This document shows, piece after piece, positions 1 to 8,271 of a stretch of 55,412 nucleotides of DNA. The DNA is taken from the IMG/VR virus record IMGVR_UViG_3300030616_000028, positions 1 to 55,412 of that record. One strand, written 5' to 3'. The translations under genes were made by a program, and so were the position numbers. The stretch is from a virus. How positions within the stretch are numbered: position 1 is the first letter of the stretch; every line of letters begins with the position of its first letter. The notes below the pieces were generated by a model. That model saw nothing but the letters and a program-made list of their open reading frames with translations. It did no database searches and was not told where the DNA came from.

Positions 1-180
1 GCACTCGGTCGGTCGCGTCCCTACGTGCGCAAGCAGCTGGAACAGGCCGACCCCAAACTGTCATTGCTCCAGGAGATCGCCGACGTGCTCGCGTGCGATC
101 CCAACGAGCTGCTGAAGGAGGTCACCCCGGAGGAGTACGGCGCGGCGTTCATGCCGCACTTCGACGACGACGAAGACTAG
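1..180 (+). CDS. C-terminal part of an XRE-like helix-turn-helix protein (5' truncated)
   Basis: The frame is open from the left edge and ends in TAG at 178-180. The visible 59 residues include a segment around SRPYVRKQLEQ and LQEIADVLACDPNELL, which matches the last helices of Cro/CI (XRE) domains, where a helix ending in an A-D-x-L-x-x-x-P-x-E-L-L pattern is typical. An acidic tail ending in FDDDDED follows. Lying upstream of the recombination genes, it could be an early-region regulator. The DNA-recognition helix is mostly outside the window, so the family call rests on the C-terminal half only. Confidence 0.6.
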   Translation, partial: ALGRSRPYVRKQLEQADPKLSLLQEIADVLACDPNELLKEVTPEEYGAAFMPHFDDDED

Positions 181-214
181 ACGCGGCGCAGCCAATAGCC
201 GCAACGGAGGAGGC

Positions 215-1408
215 ATGACCAAGAACCAAGCAAGGCCGAAGGGACGGTTCACGCCGCTGATGCTTCGCGCCCTCGCTCTCTGCCCCAAGCGGTTCGAGAT
301 CGAGTACGTGCAGAACTACCGGCGCAAGAGCAAGCACGAGCCACCGTGGCCGCCCAACATCAAGACGATCCTGCACGATGCTCTCCGCGAGCGCGACTTC
401 GCTACGATGCGAGGCTTGTCCTCAGTACGTACGCGCGCCGCTGCCGTGAGCGTCATTGAGGCGTATCGTCAGGAGCTATTCGAGGCCATCGGCCCCGTCT
501 CTCCGCAGGAACGGGAACAGCTCGCCGCCCTAGTCGCCACGACGTGCGATGACGCAGCGGCGATCCTCAGCCACTTCGAGCGCGTCAGCGGTCGCCGCGA
601 CCCGACGTTCATGCTCACGGAGGAGGGAAGGCCGCTCGTCGATCTGGTCGTCGAGGAGAGGCTCGACGACGACTACACCTACGCCGACCGCATCGATGCC
701 GTGCTCGACCGCAGCGAGGCCCATCTCCCTCCCGCCGTGCTCGTGCGGAGGTTCACATCGAACGCCGATCCCGGCGAGGTCATCAGGGAGGTCGAGATGG
801 ATCTGAACCTCCCCGGCATGGCGTGGATCGCGTCGAGGGCAGCGAAGCAGAAGGTCACCACGGCCGTCATCGAGATCGTGCGGACGAAGCCGCCCTCGAT
901 CCCCGAGACAATTCAATGCAGGAAATGCAAGGGTACGGGAACGATCGACCAGCGGAACGAAGATGGCACCTACGAGGAGGGCAAGGTCAATCTCGTGCCG
1001 TGTCCAGATTGCGGCAGTACAGGCATAGGTGGCATGAGCAAGAAGGCGTGCGATACCACCTACGAGCTTTGGGTGGAGGAAGCGCAGCGGCACGGCCTCG
1101 ACATCGAGGTCGAGAAGGGTCGTTGTGCGAGCACCGTGCAACGGCTCATCAGCCGCGGCGAGACGTTCGTCTACTGGACCACCATCGACATCTCGGAGGA
1201 CGCGATCCGCGATTGGAAGCGCGACACGGGAGAGCTGATCGACTTCTCGCTGTACTGCGGCGAGACGAGGAACGTCTGGAGGCGCAACCCCGCAGCGTGC
1301 GTCCTCCGTTCGGGGCCGTGTCCGTACCGACGGACGTGCGCGCACCAGGATGACGAAGACGCTGCATGGTTCACCGTGAACGACGACGCCTACCCAGGAC
1401 TGGGTTGA
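215..1408 (+). CDS. PD-(D/E)XK nuclease of the Cas4/RecB-like type with a DnaJ-type zinc-finger insertion
   Basis: This 397-residue protein starts behind a GGAGG box. The N-terminus has the S/T-x-L-x-x-x-x-x-CPKRF-type motif (C23) seen in RecB/Cas4-like nucleases. Acidic residues at 158-161 (DRID) and the IEIVRTK stretch at 219-225 are candidates for the metal-binding D and E-x-K positions. Cysteines 348, 362, 369 and 375 at the C-terminus, together with C23, suit the four-cysteine iron-sulphur cluster of this family. An unusual insertion at 235-266 reads CRKCKGTG...CPDCGSTG, the zinc-finger signature of DnaJ. It lies directly upstream of YqaJ and RecT genes, so a role in end processing during replication or recombination is inferred. 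The exact catalytic residues are uncertain. Confidence 0.65.
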   Translation: MTKNQARPKGRFTPLMLRALALCPKRFEIEYVQNYRRKSKHEPPWPPNIKTILHDALRERDFATMRGLSSVRTRAAAVSVIEAYRQELFEAIGPVSPQEREQLAALVATTCDDAAAILSHFERVSGRRDPTFMLTEEGRPLVDLVVEERLDDDYTYADRIDAVLDRSEAHLPPAVLVRRFTSNADPGEVIREVEMDLNLPGMAWIASRAAKQKVTTAVIEIVRTKPPSIPETIQCRKCKGTGTIDQRNEDGTYEEGKVNLVPCPDCGSTGIGGMSKKACDTTYELWVEEAQRHGLDIEVEKGRCASTVQRLISRGETFVYWTTIDISEDAIRDWKRDTGELIDFSLYCGETRNVWRRNPAACVLRSGPCPYRRTCAHQDDEDAAWFTVNDDAYPGLG

Positions 1409-1421
1409 AAGGAGACAGAGC

Positions 1422-2648
1422 ATGAACGCGAAACTCGAATGGTTGAAGAGAAGGCAGATCCTCGGGGTCGGCTCGTCCGAGTCGCCGGTCCTCGCGCTCG
1501 GGGAGGTCTACGGACACACGCCGGTCGATCTGTACATCGGGAAAAAGAAGACGCTCACCGAGGACGACTTGCTCAGCAGCAAGACTAACCCGCACCTTCG
1601 GCGAGGCCACACGTACGAGCCTCTGGCTGCCGCCATGTTCGAAGCCCAGACGGGCATCAAGGTCTACGCCCCTGTCACGGACGACGAGAGGTACAACACC
1701 TTCCAGGTCTCCGATCCGAACTCGCCGCTGTTCGCGGACTTCGACGGATTCTGCGAGGACGGATGGGTGCTTGAGATCAAGTCACCGATGCAGCGAGTTG
1801 CGGACTCGTTCCGTTCATCGGGCGTCCGCGATAGCTACCTCGTGCAATGCCAGCACCACGCCCACTGTGCGAACGTCTGCGAGCTGCCGTTCCTCCCCGA
1901 TCCCAAGAAGTGGCTCGGCAAGGTCAAGGGTACGAGGCTCGTCATCTACGAGTGCGAGAACGTCGCCCTTCAGATCATCGAACTGCCCATCGACGAGGAG
2001 ATGATCGAGGTCATCAAGCACAACGCGACTCGCTTCTGGAAGGAAGCCGTCGAGCCGGGTGTCCCTCCCGCGACGAAGACCTACAAGCAACCGGCGAAGC
2101 GGCCGGCCAGGGCGAAGTACACGCAGCTCGAAGGCGAGGCCTGGAACGATGCCGTCAACACCCTCAAGCTAGCAAAGGAACGAGAGGTCGCCGCGGCAAA
2201 GGCGATGGACGCAGCGAAGCGGCGGATCGCGGGGGTGATGGAGGAGGCCAAGCTCGACGCCGTGCAGGTCGGTCCGCACAAGTTTCTGTACCGCGAAGTG
2301 GCTGGCCGAAAGTCCTTCGACAAGAAGGCACTCCAGGCCGACTATCCCGACCTCGACCTGAAGAAGTACGACAAGCAGGGCGAGCCGCGCATGCAGTTCA
2401 ACTACTACGGCCCGAAGGACAAGAAAAAGGCCGACGCAGGGAACGAGAACGAGAGCCAGATCATCACTATCCAGACGGAGCTGGAGGACTTCGCTGGGAG
2501 GGACCACGACATCGAGGTAGGGATGGAAGAATTCGACGAGCTCCGCGCCCGCGCCGATCTCTATACGGCGATGTTGGAGTTGGAGCTTGAGGACATTCAC
2601 AGCGCGATCGAGAACGCAGCCAAGGCGATCGTGCCGAAGTTGGACTGA
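1422..2648 (+). CDS. YqaJ/lambda-exonuclease family viral recombinase
   Basis: This 408-residue protein begins 13 bases after the previous gene. Family hallmarks are visible in order: GVGSSE near residue 15 (substrate-binding start of the fold), RGHTYEP at 61-67 with the conserved glutamate, FADFDG at 104-109 (metal-binding aspartate), LEIKSP at 117-122 (E-x-K) and LVQCQHHAH at 140-148 (family glutamine). YqaJ proteins are 5'-3' double-strand DNA exonucleases that expose 3' single strands for an annealing protein, which here is the RecT gene next door. The C-terminal third is charged, probably coiled-coil, and longer than in lambda Exo (226 residues). Confidence 0.9.
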   Translation: MNAKLEWLKRRQILGVGSSESPVLALGEVYGHTPVDLYIGKKKTLTEDDLLSSKTNPHLRRGHTYEPLAAAMFEAQTGIKVYAPVTDDERYNTFQVSDPNSPLFADFDGFCEDGWVLEIKSPMQRVADSFRSSGVRDSYLVQCQHHAHCANVCELPFLPDPKKWLGKVKGTRLVIYECENVALQIIELPIDEEMIEVIKHNATRFWKEAVEPGVPPATKTYKQPAKRPARAKYTQLEGEAWNDAVNTLKLAKEREVAAAKAMDAAKRRIAGVMEEAKLDAVQVGPHKFLYREVAGRKSFDKKALQADYPDLDLKKYDKQGEPRMQFNYYGPKDKKKADAGNENESQIITIQTELEDFAGRDHDIEVGMEEFDELRARADLYTAMLELELEDIHSAIENAAKAIVPKLD

Positions 2649-2674
2649 GGTCCGCAACGAAGGAGAGGCACCAC

Positions 2675-3916
2675 ATGGCACACGAGACGTACGAAGCAGT
2701 CAAGAACCGCCTGGAGAGCGAGGGCATTCGCGAGATGATCGCCGGCTCGCTCGGCTCCCCGGCCGAGGTCGATGCGTGGATCAACGCCGTCCTCGCCACC
2801 ATCGGAACCGACAAGGAGATCCTCAAGGCGACACCGCTCTCGATCCTCGGCGCCGTCCTCGAGGCCGCTTCCCTCGGACTGCGGTTCGAGGGGCCGCTCG
2901 GGGAGGCCTATCTGGCGACGAGGTCGAAGCGCGAGAAAGACGACCACGGCCGTTGGGGATGGTCGCAGCCCGAGGCCCAGCTCCAGATCGGATACCGAGG
3001 ACTCATGAAGCTCGCGCGGCGTGACCCGCGAGTGCGGAAGATCGAGGCGATTCTGGTCCACGCGAACGACGCGTTCGAACACCGGCTCGGCTCGGACCCG
3101 TTCCTTCACCACACCTGGGACGTGCGCAAGCCGCGCGGCCCGATGGTCGCGGTCTACGCGGCGATCCGCTACAACGACGGCTTCTACGACTTCGGCCAGC
3201 CGTTCTCGATGGATGCCGTGATGCGGCACCGGGAGAACATCCTGGCCGACAAGCGTATCCGCGTCGAGCACAACGCTGACGGCAGCGAGCGGTTCGTCAA
3301 GGTCTGGGACGACGGCGAGAAGGAGATGACCCCGGCGCAGATCCGCCGCCTCCCGTGGGTTGCCTACCTCGAAGCGATGGCCATGAAGACGGCCGTCCGC
3401 TGGTCCGCGAAGTACTGGGATCTCGACCCCGACTTCGACCGCGCCACCGCGCTCATCTCCATCGACGAGTCGGGCCGCAGCCAGAAGCTGGAGGAGATTG
3501 CCCGCCGCATCATCCCCGAGGATGCCAAAGGCCAGGAGAACGGCGAGCCGGCTGCGAGCCGCACCGTGCAGGGCGCGGCCCTGATGAGGCAGGGCAGCCT
3601 CCGCGATCAGATGCTTCGGGAGAGCGGCCTGGGACAGGGCGACAACGAAGGCCCGCCCTCCGAGGAGGCTCCGCACCCCGAGGAGGAGAACGACGAAGAG
3701 CACGCCAGCCAGGGCGCGGAGAACGAAGGCCAGGAGAACGAAGGTCAGGAGGCCTCGCCCATGAGCGGGATGAGCGAGGAGGAGAAGCAGGCCGCGCTCG
3801 AGCTGGAGAGGCAGGAGGCCGAGGCGTTCGAGGAGGAGCAACGCCGCCTTGCCGAGGAGGCCGACCGTCCGCGTAACGGGCAGCGGCGCGGGGGTCGGCG
3901 CGGCTCGAAGAAGTAG
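2675..3916 (+). CDS. recT: RecT family single-strand annealing protein
   Basis: This 413-residue protein has the RecT core in its first ~270 residues: PLSILGAVLEAASLGLRFEG near 50, LQIGYRGLMKLARR near 100, then VYAAIRYNDG and KYWDLDPDFDRAT, all typical of RecT/Bet-like annealases. It would coat the single strand produced by YqaJ and anneal it to a complementary strand. The remaining ~140 residues are strongly acidic and glutamine-rich, ending in a basic GQRRGGRRGSKK tail. This extension is absent from the Rac prophage protein (269 residues) and may mediate protein contacts. The start follows an AAGGAGAGG box. Confidence 0.9.
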   Translation: MAHETYEAVKNRLESEGIREMIAGSLGSPAEVDAWINAVLATIGTDKEILKATPLSILGAVLEAASLGLRFEGPLGEAYLATRSKREKDDHGRWGWSQPEAQLQIGYRGLMKLARRDPRVRKIEAILVHANDAFEHRLGSDPFLHHTWDVRKPRGPMVAVYAAIRYNDGFYDFGQPFSMDAVMRHRENILADKRIRVEHNADGSERFVKVWDDGEKEMTPAQIRRLPWVAYLEAMAMKTAVRWSAKYWDLDPDFDRATALISIDESGRSQKLEEIARRIIPEDAKGQENGEPAASRTVQGAALMRQGSLRDQMLRESGLGQGDNEGPPSEEAPHPEEENDEEHASQGAENEGQENEGQEASPMSGMSEEEKQAALELERQEAEAFEEEQRRLAEEADRPRNGQRRGGRRGSKK

Positions 3917-3919
3917 CCG

Positions 3920-5017
3920 ATGACCAAGCGACGAAGAACGTTCGCGATGGTCGAGCCGTACATCTGGGAGGACCCTGTATTTCGGTCGCTCCCCGAGTCG
4001 GCCCGATTCCTGTTCGTCCACCTCTTGACCTCTCCACGGTCGACGCGGTGCCCTGGCCTCCTCAAGGCATCGCCGATGATCGTGATGACGGACATCGGGT
4101 GGGACCGACCGCAGGACGGCGAGCTTCGATGGGCTGACGAGGAGGTACTCACGCGCGCGCTGAAACGGACGCGCTCCGCCTTCAAGCAGTTGGAGGCGAC
4201 CAGGCACCGCAGCGGCGTGCCGTGGGTCCTCGTCGATCACGGGAACAACCTGATTGCCCTTCCTCGTCGCGTCGCACACCTACTCCCCGACAACCGCAAC
4301 ATCGTCCAAGGCTGGCTGAACCAGCTACGCGAGATCCCTCCGTCGCTCGGGCGCGATGCGTGGCTCATCAGCACCTTCAGAATCCTCCGCGTTGCCTTCG
4401 GCCGCGATGACCCCCGGCTCAACCTGATGACCTCGGAGTATCGCACCGCACTGGAGCGCAGCGGAGCACAACTATCCGAATTTGCTGACGAACGTGAAAC
4501 GGTTACCCCAAACCCTTCCCCGAACGGTTCGGTGCGGGGTTCGGCAAAGATCTTAGATGGGAGATCGGAGATGGGAGATCTCTTAGTACAGACGGATCTG
4601 GCAATAGAGAAAAAGCACAGTAGGTCAGACGCACCGCGGCGCGACGAGCGCGCCCCGGCCTCCTCCTTCCCTCCTCCTGATGCTTCGGATCGGCTGCGAG
4701 CCATCTTCAAGGCCATGACCGAAGTGACGTTCCTCGTTCCTGGGAAGGGAGAGCAGACGATCTGGCAGAACGCAAAGCGCCCCGAGGCCCTCGCGACGAA
4801 GCTCGACGAATCATGTCCTGGCGTCAACGTGCCCGCGCTCATCGGGAAGCTCGGCGGCTGGACCTTCGCCAACCCGAAGCGCAGCAAGAGGGACCTCGCG
4901 CGGTTCGTGTGGAACGCAGCCAGCCGCGAGCAAGACAACCCACGTTCACCAGCAACCCAAGAGGCGTATAGACACGGCACCGATCTCGCCCAGAAGGTGA
5001 GAGGCCGAAGGAAGTGA
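3920..5017 (+). CDS. putative replication initiator / replisome organiser
   Basis: This 365-residue protein has an N-terminal domain (VEPYIWEDPVFRSLPESARFLFVHLLTSP) resembling the winged-helix region that opens many phage replisome organisers. A polar linker follows (about 185-255), then a C-terminal domain with LARFVWNAAS near the end. It lies between recombination genes and a DnaB-like helicase, overlapping the latter by 4 bases (GTGA), the usual place for an initiator or helicase loader. The linker is encoded by iteron-like DNA, as in lambda gene O. No ATPase motif is visible, so a DnaC-type loader is unlikely. Recognition is by architecture and context. Confidence 0.55.
   Translation: MTKRRRTFAMVEPYIWEDPVFRSLPESARFLFVHLLTSPRSTRCPGLLKASPMIVMTDIGWDRPQDGELRWADEEVLTRALKRTRSAFKQLEATRHRSGVPWVLVDHGNNLIALPRRVAHLLPDNRNIVQGWLNQLREIPPSLGRDAWLISTFRILRVAFGRDDPRLNLMTSEYRTALERSGAQLSEFADERETVTPNPSPNGSVRGSAKILDGRSEMGDLLVQTDLAIEKKHSRSDAPRRDERAPASSFPPPDASDRLRAIFKAMTEVTFLVPGKGEQTIWQNAKRPEALATKLDESCPGVNVPALIGKLGGWTFANPKRSKRDLARFVWNAASREQDNPRSPATQEAYRHGTDLAQKVRGRRK
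4520..4586. other. candidate replication origin: iterons and dyads inside the initiator gene
   Basis: A perfect dyad CCGAAC-G-GTTCGG (4520-4532) is followed by a second GGTTCGG at 4538. Three 14-bp iterons then begin with AGATC at 4548, 4562 and 4576, and the 12-mer AGATGGGAGATC is exact at 4555 and 4569. The following ~45 bases are AT-richer than the surroundings. Iterons plus an AT-rich stretch inside the initiator's linker region is the lambdoid O-gene arrangement. Origin function is inferred. Confidence 0.45.
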
Positions 5018-6477
5018 GAATGGAAGGACGGATACCACCCTACGACGCCGAAGCAGAACAGGCATGCCTCGGCGCGGTACTACTCAACAACGATGCCTTG
5101 CCCATCGTGCGGACGATTCTCCGTGGTCCCGAGGACTTCTACCTCGAGGCGAACCGCATCATCTTCGCGGCGATGACCGAGCTGACCAGGAAGGGTTCGG
5201 CCGTCGATGCGGTGACGCTCGGTGGGCTACTCAAGGAGAACGGAGATCTGGAGAAGTGCGGAGGGCCGATGGTCATGAGCAAGCTGACCGACTCGGTCGC
5301 GACGGTAGCGAACGTCGGCCACTACGCGAAGATCGTCCGCGACCGCGCCTCGGTGCGCCGGATGATTTTCGCTGCACAGCAGATCGTCGCTGATGGATTC
5401 GGGCGACGCATCGAGGACGTCCCTACGTACCTTGCTGACGCTAGGAAGGCAATCACGGTTGCCTCGGCGACCGACGCCGGCGACGGCCCCGTGCAGCTCA
5501 AGGATGACCTCCATCGGGTGTTCTCGGAGATCGAATCTGGGAAGATGCCCGGAGGCCTGGTCGGGACAGGCATCGACGTCATCGACGAGCTGACTGGAGG
5601 ACTCTGGCCCGGGCTACTCACGATCATCGGTGCGCGGCCCTCGATGGGGAAGTCGGCCTTGTGCCTCAACATCGTGACGAACTGCGCACTCCAGGGTCGC
5701 CCCGCCCTCTACGTGCCGACCGAGGACGCGCGGGAGTACGTCGTCATGCGGGAGCTCGCCCGCTTCGGCAACGTGGACCTGAACGACCTCATGCTCCGCT
5801 CTGTCCACGATAGCGACTGGAAGGGACTCATCGACGGCATGAACAAGCTGCACGATCTCCCGCTCTGGGTAGACGACACGCCTGGCCTCTCCTCGGATCG
5901 CATCGCGCAGATCGCGGCCTTGCACAAGCAGGTCCACGGCCTCGACCTCCTCGTCGTTGACCACCTCGGGGAGCTAACGGATGATGGGGACAACCAGACG
6001 CAGTCTGTCGAGAACGCGGCGAAGGGACTCCGCGACATTGCGAAGGAGCTACAGATCCCCGTGCTCCTCGCATGCCAGCTCAACCGGCAGGTCGAGAACA
6101 GGAAGGACAAGCGGCCGACGCTGTACGACCTCCGTCAGAGCGGAGCCATCGAGCAGATTGCTCGCGTCGTGTGGTTCATGTATCGTCGCGGCTACTATCG
6201 TCAGGGATGTGAGGATGACCCCGATACTCAGCTCATCGTCGCCAAGGCGACGCACGGCAAGACAGGTACGATTCGGCTCTGGGCAGACATGGCGCGAATG
6301 TACCTCCGAGGATGGGACACGAGTACGGACGGCGTGTTCCCTGACGAGGACAGCAGCGGCTACGCTCCGCCCCCGAAGCAAGGCGGGAGCAGCAGCGATC
6401 ATCGCAATGGATTTTTCGACAACACTGGCCCCCCGTCTCGGGTAGGCGGGGGCAAGCATTGGACAGACGACTACTGA
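5014..6477 (+). CDS. dnaB: DnaB-like replicative DNA helicase
   Basis: This 487-residue protein has both DnaB parts. An N-terminal collar domain starts DAEAEQACLGAVLL, and a RecA-like motor has Walker A GARPSMGKSA at 206-215, Walker B LLVVDHLGE at 312-320 and ACQLNRQVENR near 353, which carries the Q-x-N element of motif H3. The hexameric helicase unwinds DNA ahead of the phage or host replisome. The GTG at 5014 overlaps the upstream stop (GTGA). An ATG at 5020 is an alternative and changes only two residues. The length is close to bacterial DnaB (~470). Confidence 0.95.
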   Translation: MRMEGRIPPYDAEAEQACLGAVLLNNDALPIVRTILRGPEDFYLEANRIIFAAMTELTRKGSAVDAVTLGGLLKENGDLEKCGGPMVMSKLTDSVATVANVGHYAKIVRDRASVRRMIFAAQQIVADGFGRRIEDVPTYLADARKAITVASATDAGDGPVQLKDDLHRVFSEIESGKMPGGLVGTGIDVIDELTGGLWPGLLTIIGARPSMGKSALCLNIVTNCALQGRPALYVPTEDAREYVVMRELARFGNVDLNDLMLRSVHDSDWKGLIDGMNKLHDLPLWVDDTPGLSSDRIAQIAALHKQVHGLDLLVVDHLGELTDDGDNQTQSVENAAKGLRDIAKELQIPVLLACQLNRQVENRKDKRPTLYDLRQSGAIEQIARVVWFMYRRGYYRQGCEDDPDTQLIVAKATHGKTGTIRLWADMARMYLRGWDTSTDGVFPDEDSSGYAPPPKQGGSSSDHRNGFFDNTGPPSRVGGGKHWTDDY

Positions 6478-6493
6478 GGAAAGGAGACAGGGC

Positions 6494-7810
6494 ATGGCCA
6501 AGGCAAAGGCGAAGAAGACCGCCGCGAAAAAGAAGGCGACCACAAAGAAGGTGACCACGAAGGAGGCGGCGCAGAAAAAGCAGACCGAGGCACCGGAGGA
6601 GAAAACCACACCGGAGGAGAAGACCACCGCGAAGGATAGCAAGCCGCCCGAGAACGGAGTGCCGACAGAGGAGACGAGGATCTTGGCGTGTCAGTGCGGC
6701 TCGACCAAGTTCGACGTGAAGAAGCGCACCAGGACATCCGTCTCGCTCGTCTGCTCGAAGTGCGGACTGCGGTCGTCGGTCAAGGGCAACGTCGCGACCG
6801 TGCGCGTTCGTCAGCAGGAGATCCAGTACGCCCTCTCGCACACCGTCGTCTCGCCCGACGACTCCCCCGACGAGGGTGGCGCGGCACCTGGCGAGAAGAC
6901 CGGCGACGGCACCGGCCCTGTCGGTGGCGGGTACGTGACGCTTCGCTTCCGTGTCTCGAAGGAGGTTCGCGACACCATCGTCAACAAGGCGACGGAGTTG
7001 GTCCGCATCCAGAATTGCGGTGAGGACCAGTACCGCGAGCAGACCTGGCAGGGACACGCGCTGGAGTACATCTGTGCGGACTACATCTCGGGAGTCCCAC
7101 ACGAGGCGCTCCAGATCTACGACGCGATGGAGGCCGCTGCCGAGGAGGCCTATCGCTTCGCGGAGCAGGACGGGAAGAAGGAGCCGAGCGCGCGCAAGAT
7201 CCGCGACCTTCGCGCCCGTGTCCGCGACAAGCTCGCCGTTGAGTCGGGCTACCTTGACCCCTCGTTCCTCGGGGACGATGCACGTCAGCTCGACCTCCCC
7301 GACGGTGGTGAGGAGCAGGACGACGCGGAGGACGATCTGGAAGACACGGAGAACGACGGAGAGTTCGTCGAGGAGGAGGAGCCGCAGGCGGAGGCTGTCC
7401 CCGACTCTGGCCGTCTTCTCCGCGCTGTGCAGGCTGCGCTCGAGACGTACCACGAGGAGGCGAGCGGCGCAGGGATCGAGGAGGACGGACTGCCCGAGTT
7501 CGTCGTGCGCGATGGGGATACCCCCACCGATGACCTCGTCGAGAGGTGGACCAAGAGCGGTGGATACCTCCTTCGAATCCTCGGTGACGAGAGGACGGTG
7601 GATGAGAACGGCGCTCGCCCCTCCGTGTGCGTGTGGATCGCCAGCGAGCCGCCGGAACTTTCGCTGGACTTCGGCATCGAGTACGATGACGTAACGGACG
7701 AAATTCTCGGCGACGGTTCCTGCGAGGCCGTAGAGCTGCTGCCGCCCGACTACGCCGAGATCGAGCAGTGGGAGCAGCCGCACTTCGCGGATAGGAGGGA
7801 GACGCTGTGA
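6494..7810 (+). CDS. unknown protein with lysine-rich tail and zinc ribbon
   Basis: I do not recognise this 438-residue protein. Residues 1-55 are an Ala/Lys/Thr-rich, histone H1-like tail (KAKAKKTAAKKK). A zinc ribbon follows at about 68-96 (CQCG...CSKCG). A segment with YVTLRFRVSKEVRDTIVNKA and WQGHALEYICADYISG looks like a folded DNA- or RNA-binding domain. The middle is strongly acidic (EEQDDAEDDLEDTEND) and the C-terminus ends in a mixed alpha/beta-like segment. It sits behind the helicase with a GGAAAGGAG site, suggesting a DNA-associated role, but no function is assigned. Confidence 0.6.
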   Translation: MAKAKAKKTAAKKKATTKKVTTKEAAQKKQTEAPEEKTTPEEKTTAKDSKPPENGVPTEETRILACQCGSTKFDVKKRTRTSVSLVCSKCGLRSSVKGNVATVRVRQQEIQYALSHTVVSPDDSPDEGGAAPGEKTGDGTGPVGGGYVTLRFRVSKEVRDTIVNKATELVRIQNCGEDQYREQTWQGHALEYICADYISGVPHEALQIYDAMEAAAEEAYRFAEQDGKKEPSARKIRDLRARVRDKLAVESGYLDPSFLGDDARQLDLPDGGEEQDDAEDDLEDTENDGEFVEEEEPQAEAVPDSGRLLRAVQAALETYHEEASGAGIEEDGLPEFVVRDGDTPTDDLVERWTKSGGYLLRILGDERTVDENGARPSVCVWIASEPPELSLDFGIEYDDVTDEILGDGSCEAVELLPPDYAEIEQWEQPHFADRRETL

Positions 7811-8226
7811 ACGAGGACAAGAGAGACACGGTTGTACCGGAGGCCGAGGACGGCGCCGGCGACGCGAAAACGACGGACGACACGGCCAAACCCGAGACTC
7901 GGGAGGCGCAGATCAAGAGGCGCGTCATCGGCGCCATGCAGGACGAGATCGACCGCCTCGACGAGCTCGCGTCCGAGTGCCTCGCTGCGGATAACACCGA
8001 GGGCCATTGCCACGCGCTGGAGTCCCTCGCCGCGGTAAAGGCAAGGGGCGAGGTGTACTGCATCCAGGTCGAGATGGCCATGCAGACCGCCGCGCTCGCG
8101 ACGATCATCGGAGGACAGCAGCGGGCGAGGCAGCAACAGCCCGTCCCTGTGGAGAGCGACGGCCAGCTTGCTGACCTCCTCAAGCGAGGCTCGCGACCAG
8201 GAGAAGGGAAACCGGCCGGCGACTAG
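7807..8226 (+). CDS. unknown small acidic/helical protein
   Basis: The GTG start overlaps the preceding stop (GTGA), so it is probably translationally coupled. The product has 139 residues: an acidic, disordered-looking N-terminus (about 1-35), a helical middle (RRVIGAMQDEIDRLDELA), a hydrophobic helix (AMQTAALATIIGG) and a Gln-rich stretch. No domain is recognised. The coding evidence is the uninterrupted frame, the coupling and the codon use with G/C third positions like its neighbours. Confidence 0.55.
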   Translation: MNEDKRDTVVPEAEDGAGDAKTTDDTAKPETREAQIKRRVIGAMQDEIDRLDELASECLAADNTEGHCHALESLAAVKARGEVYCIQVEMAMQTAALATIIGGQQRARQQQPVPVESDGQLADLLKRGSRPGEGKPAGD

Positions 8227-8271
8227 TTCGTGGTACACTTCGTCGGGAACTACAAAGGAAGGAGGCTAGCG

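Noticed and set aside
8230-8271. Upstream GTG start for the amidase
   Set aside because: No ribosome site at 8230, whereas AAGGAAGGAGG stands just before ATG 8272; the extra 14 residues show no homologous pattern.
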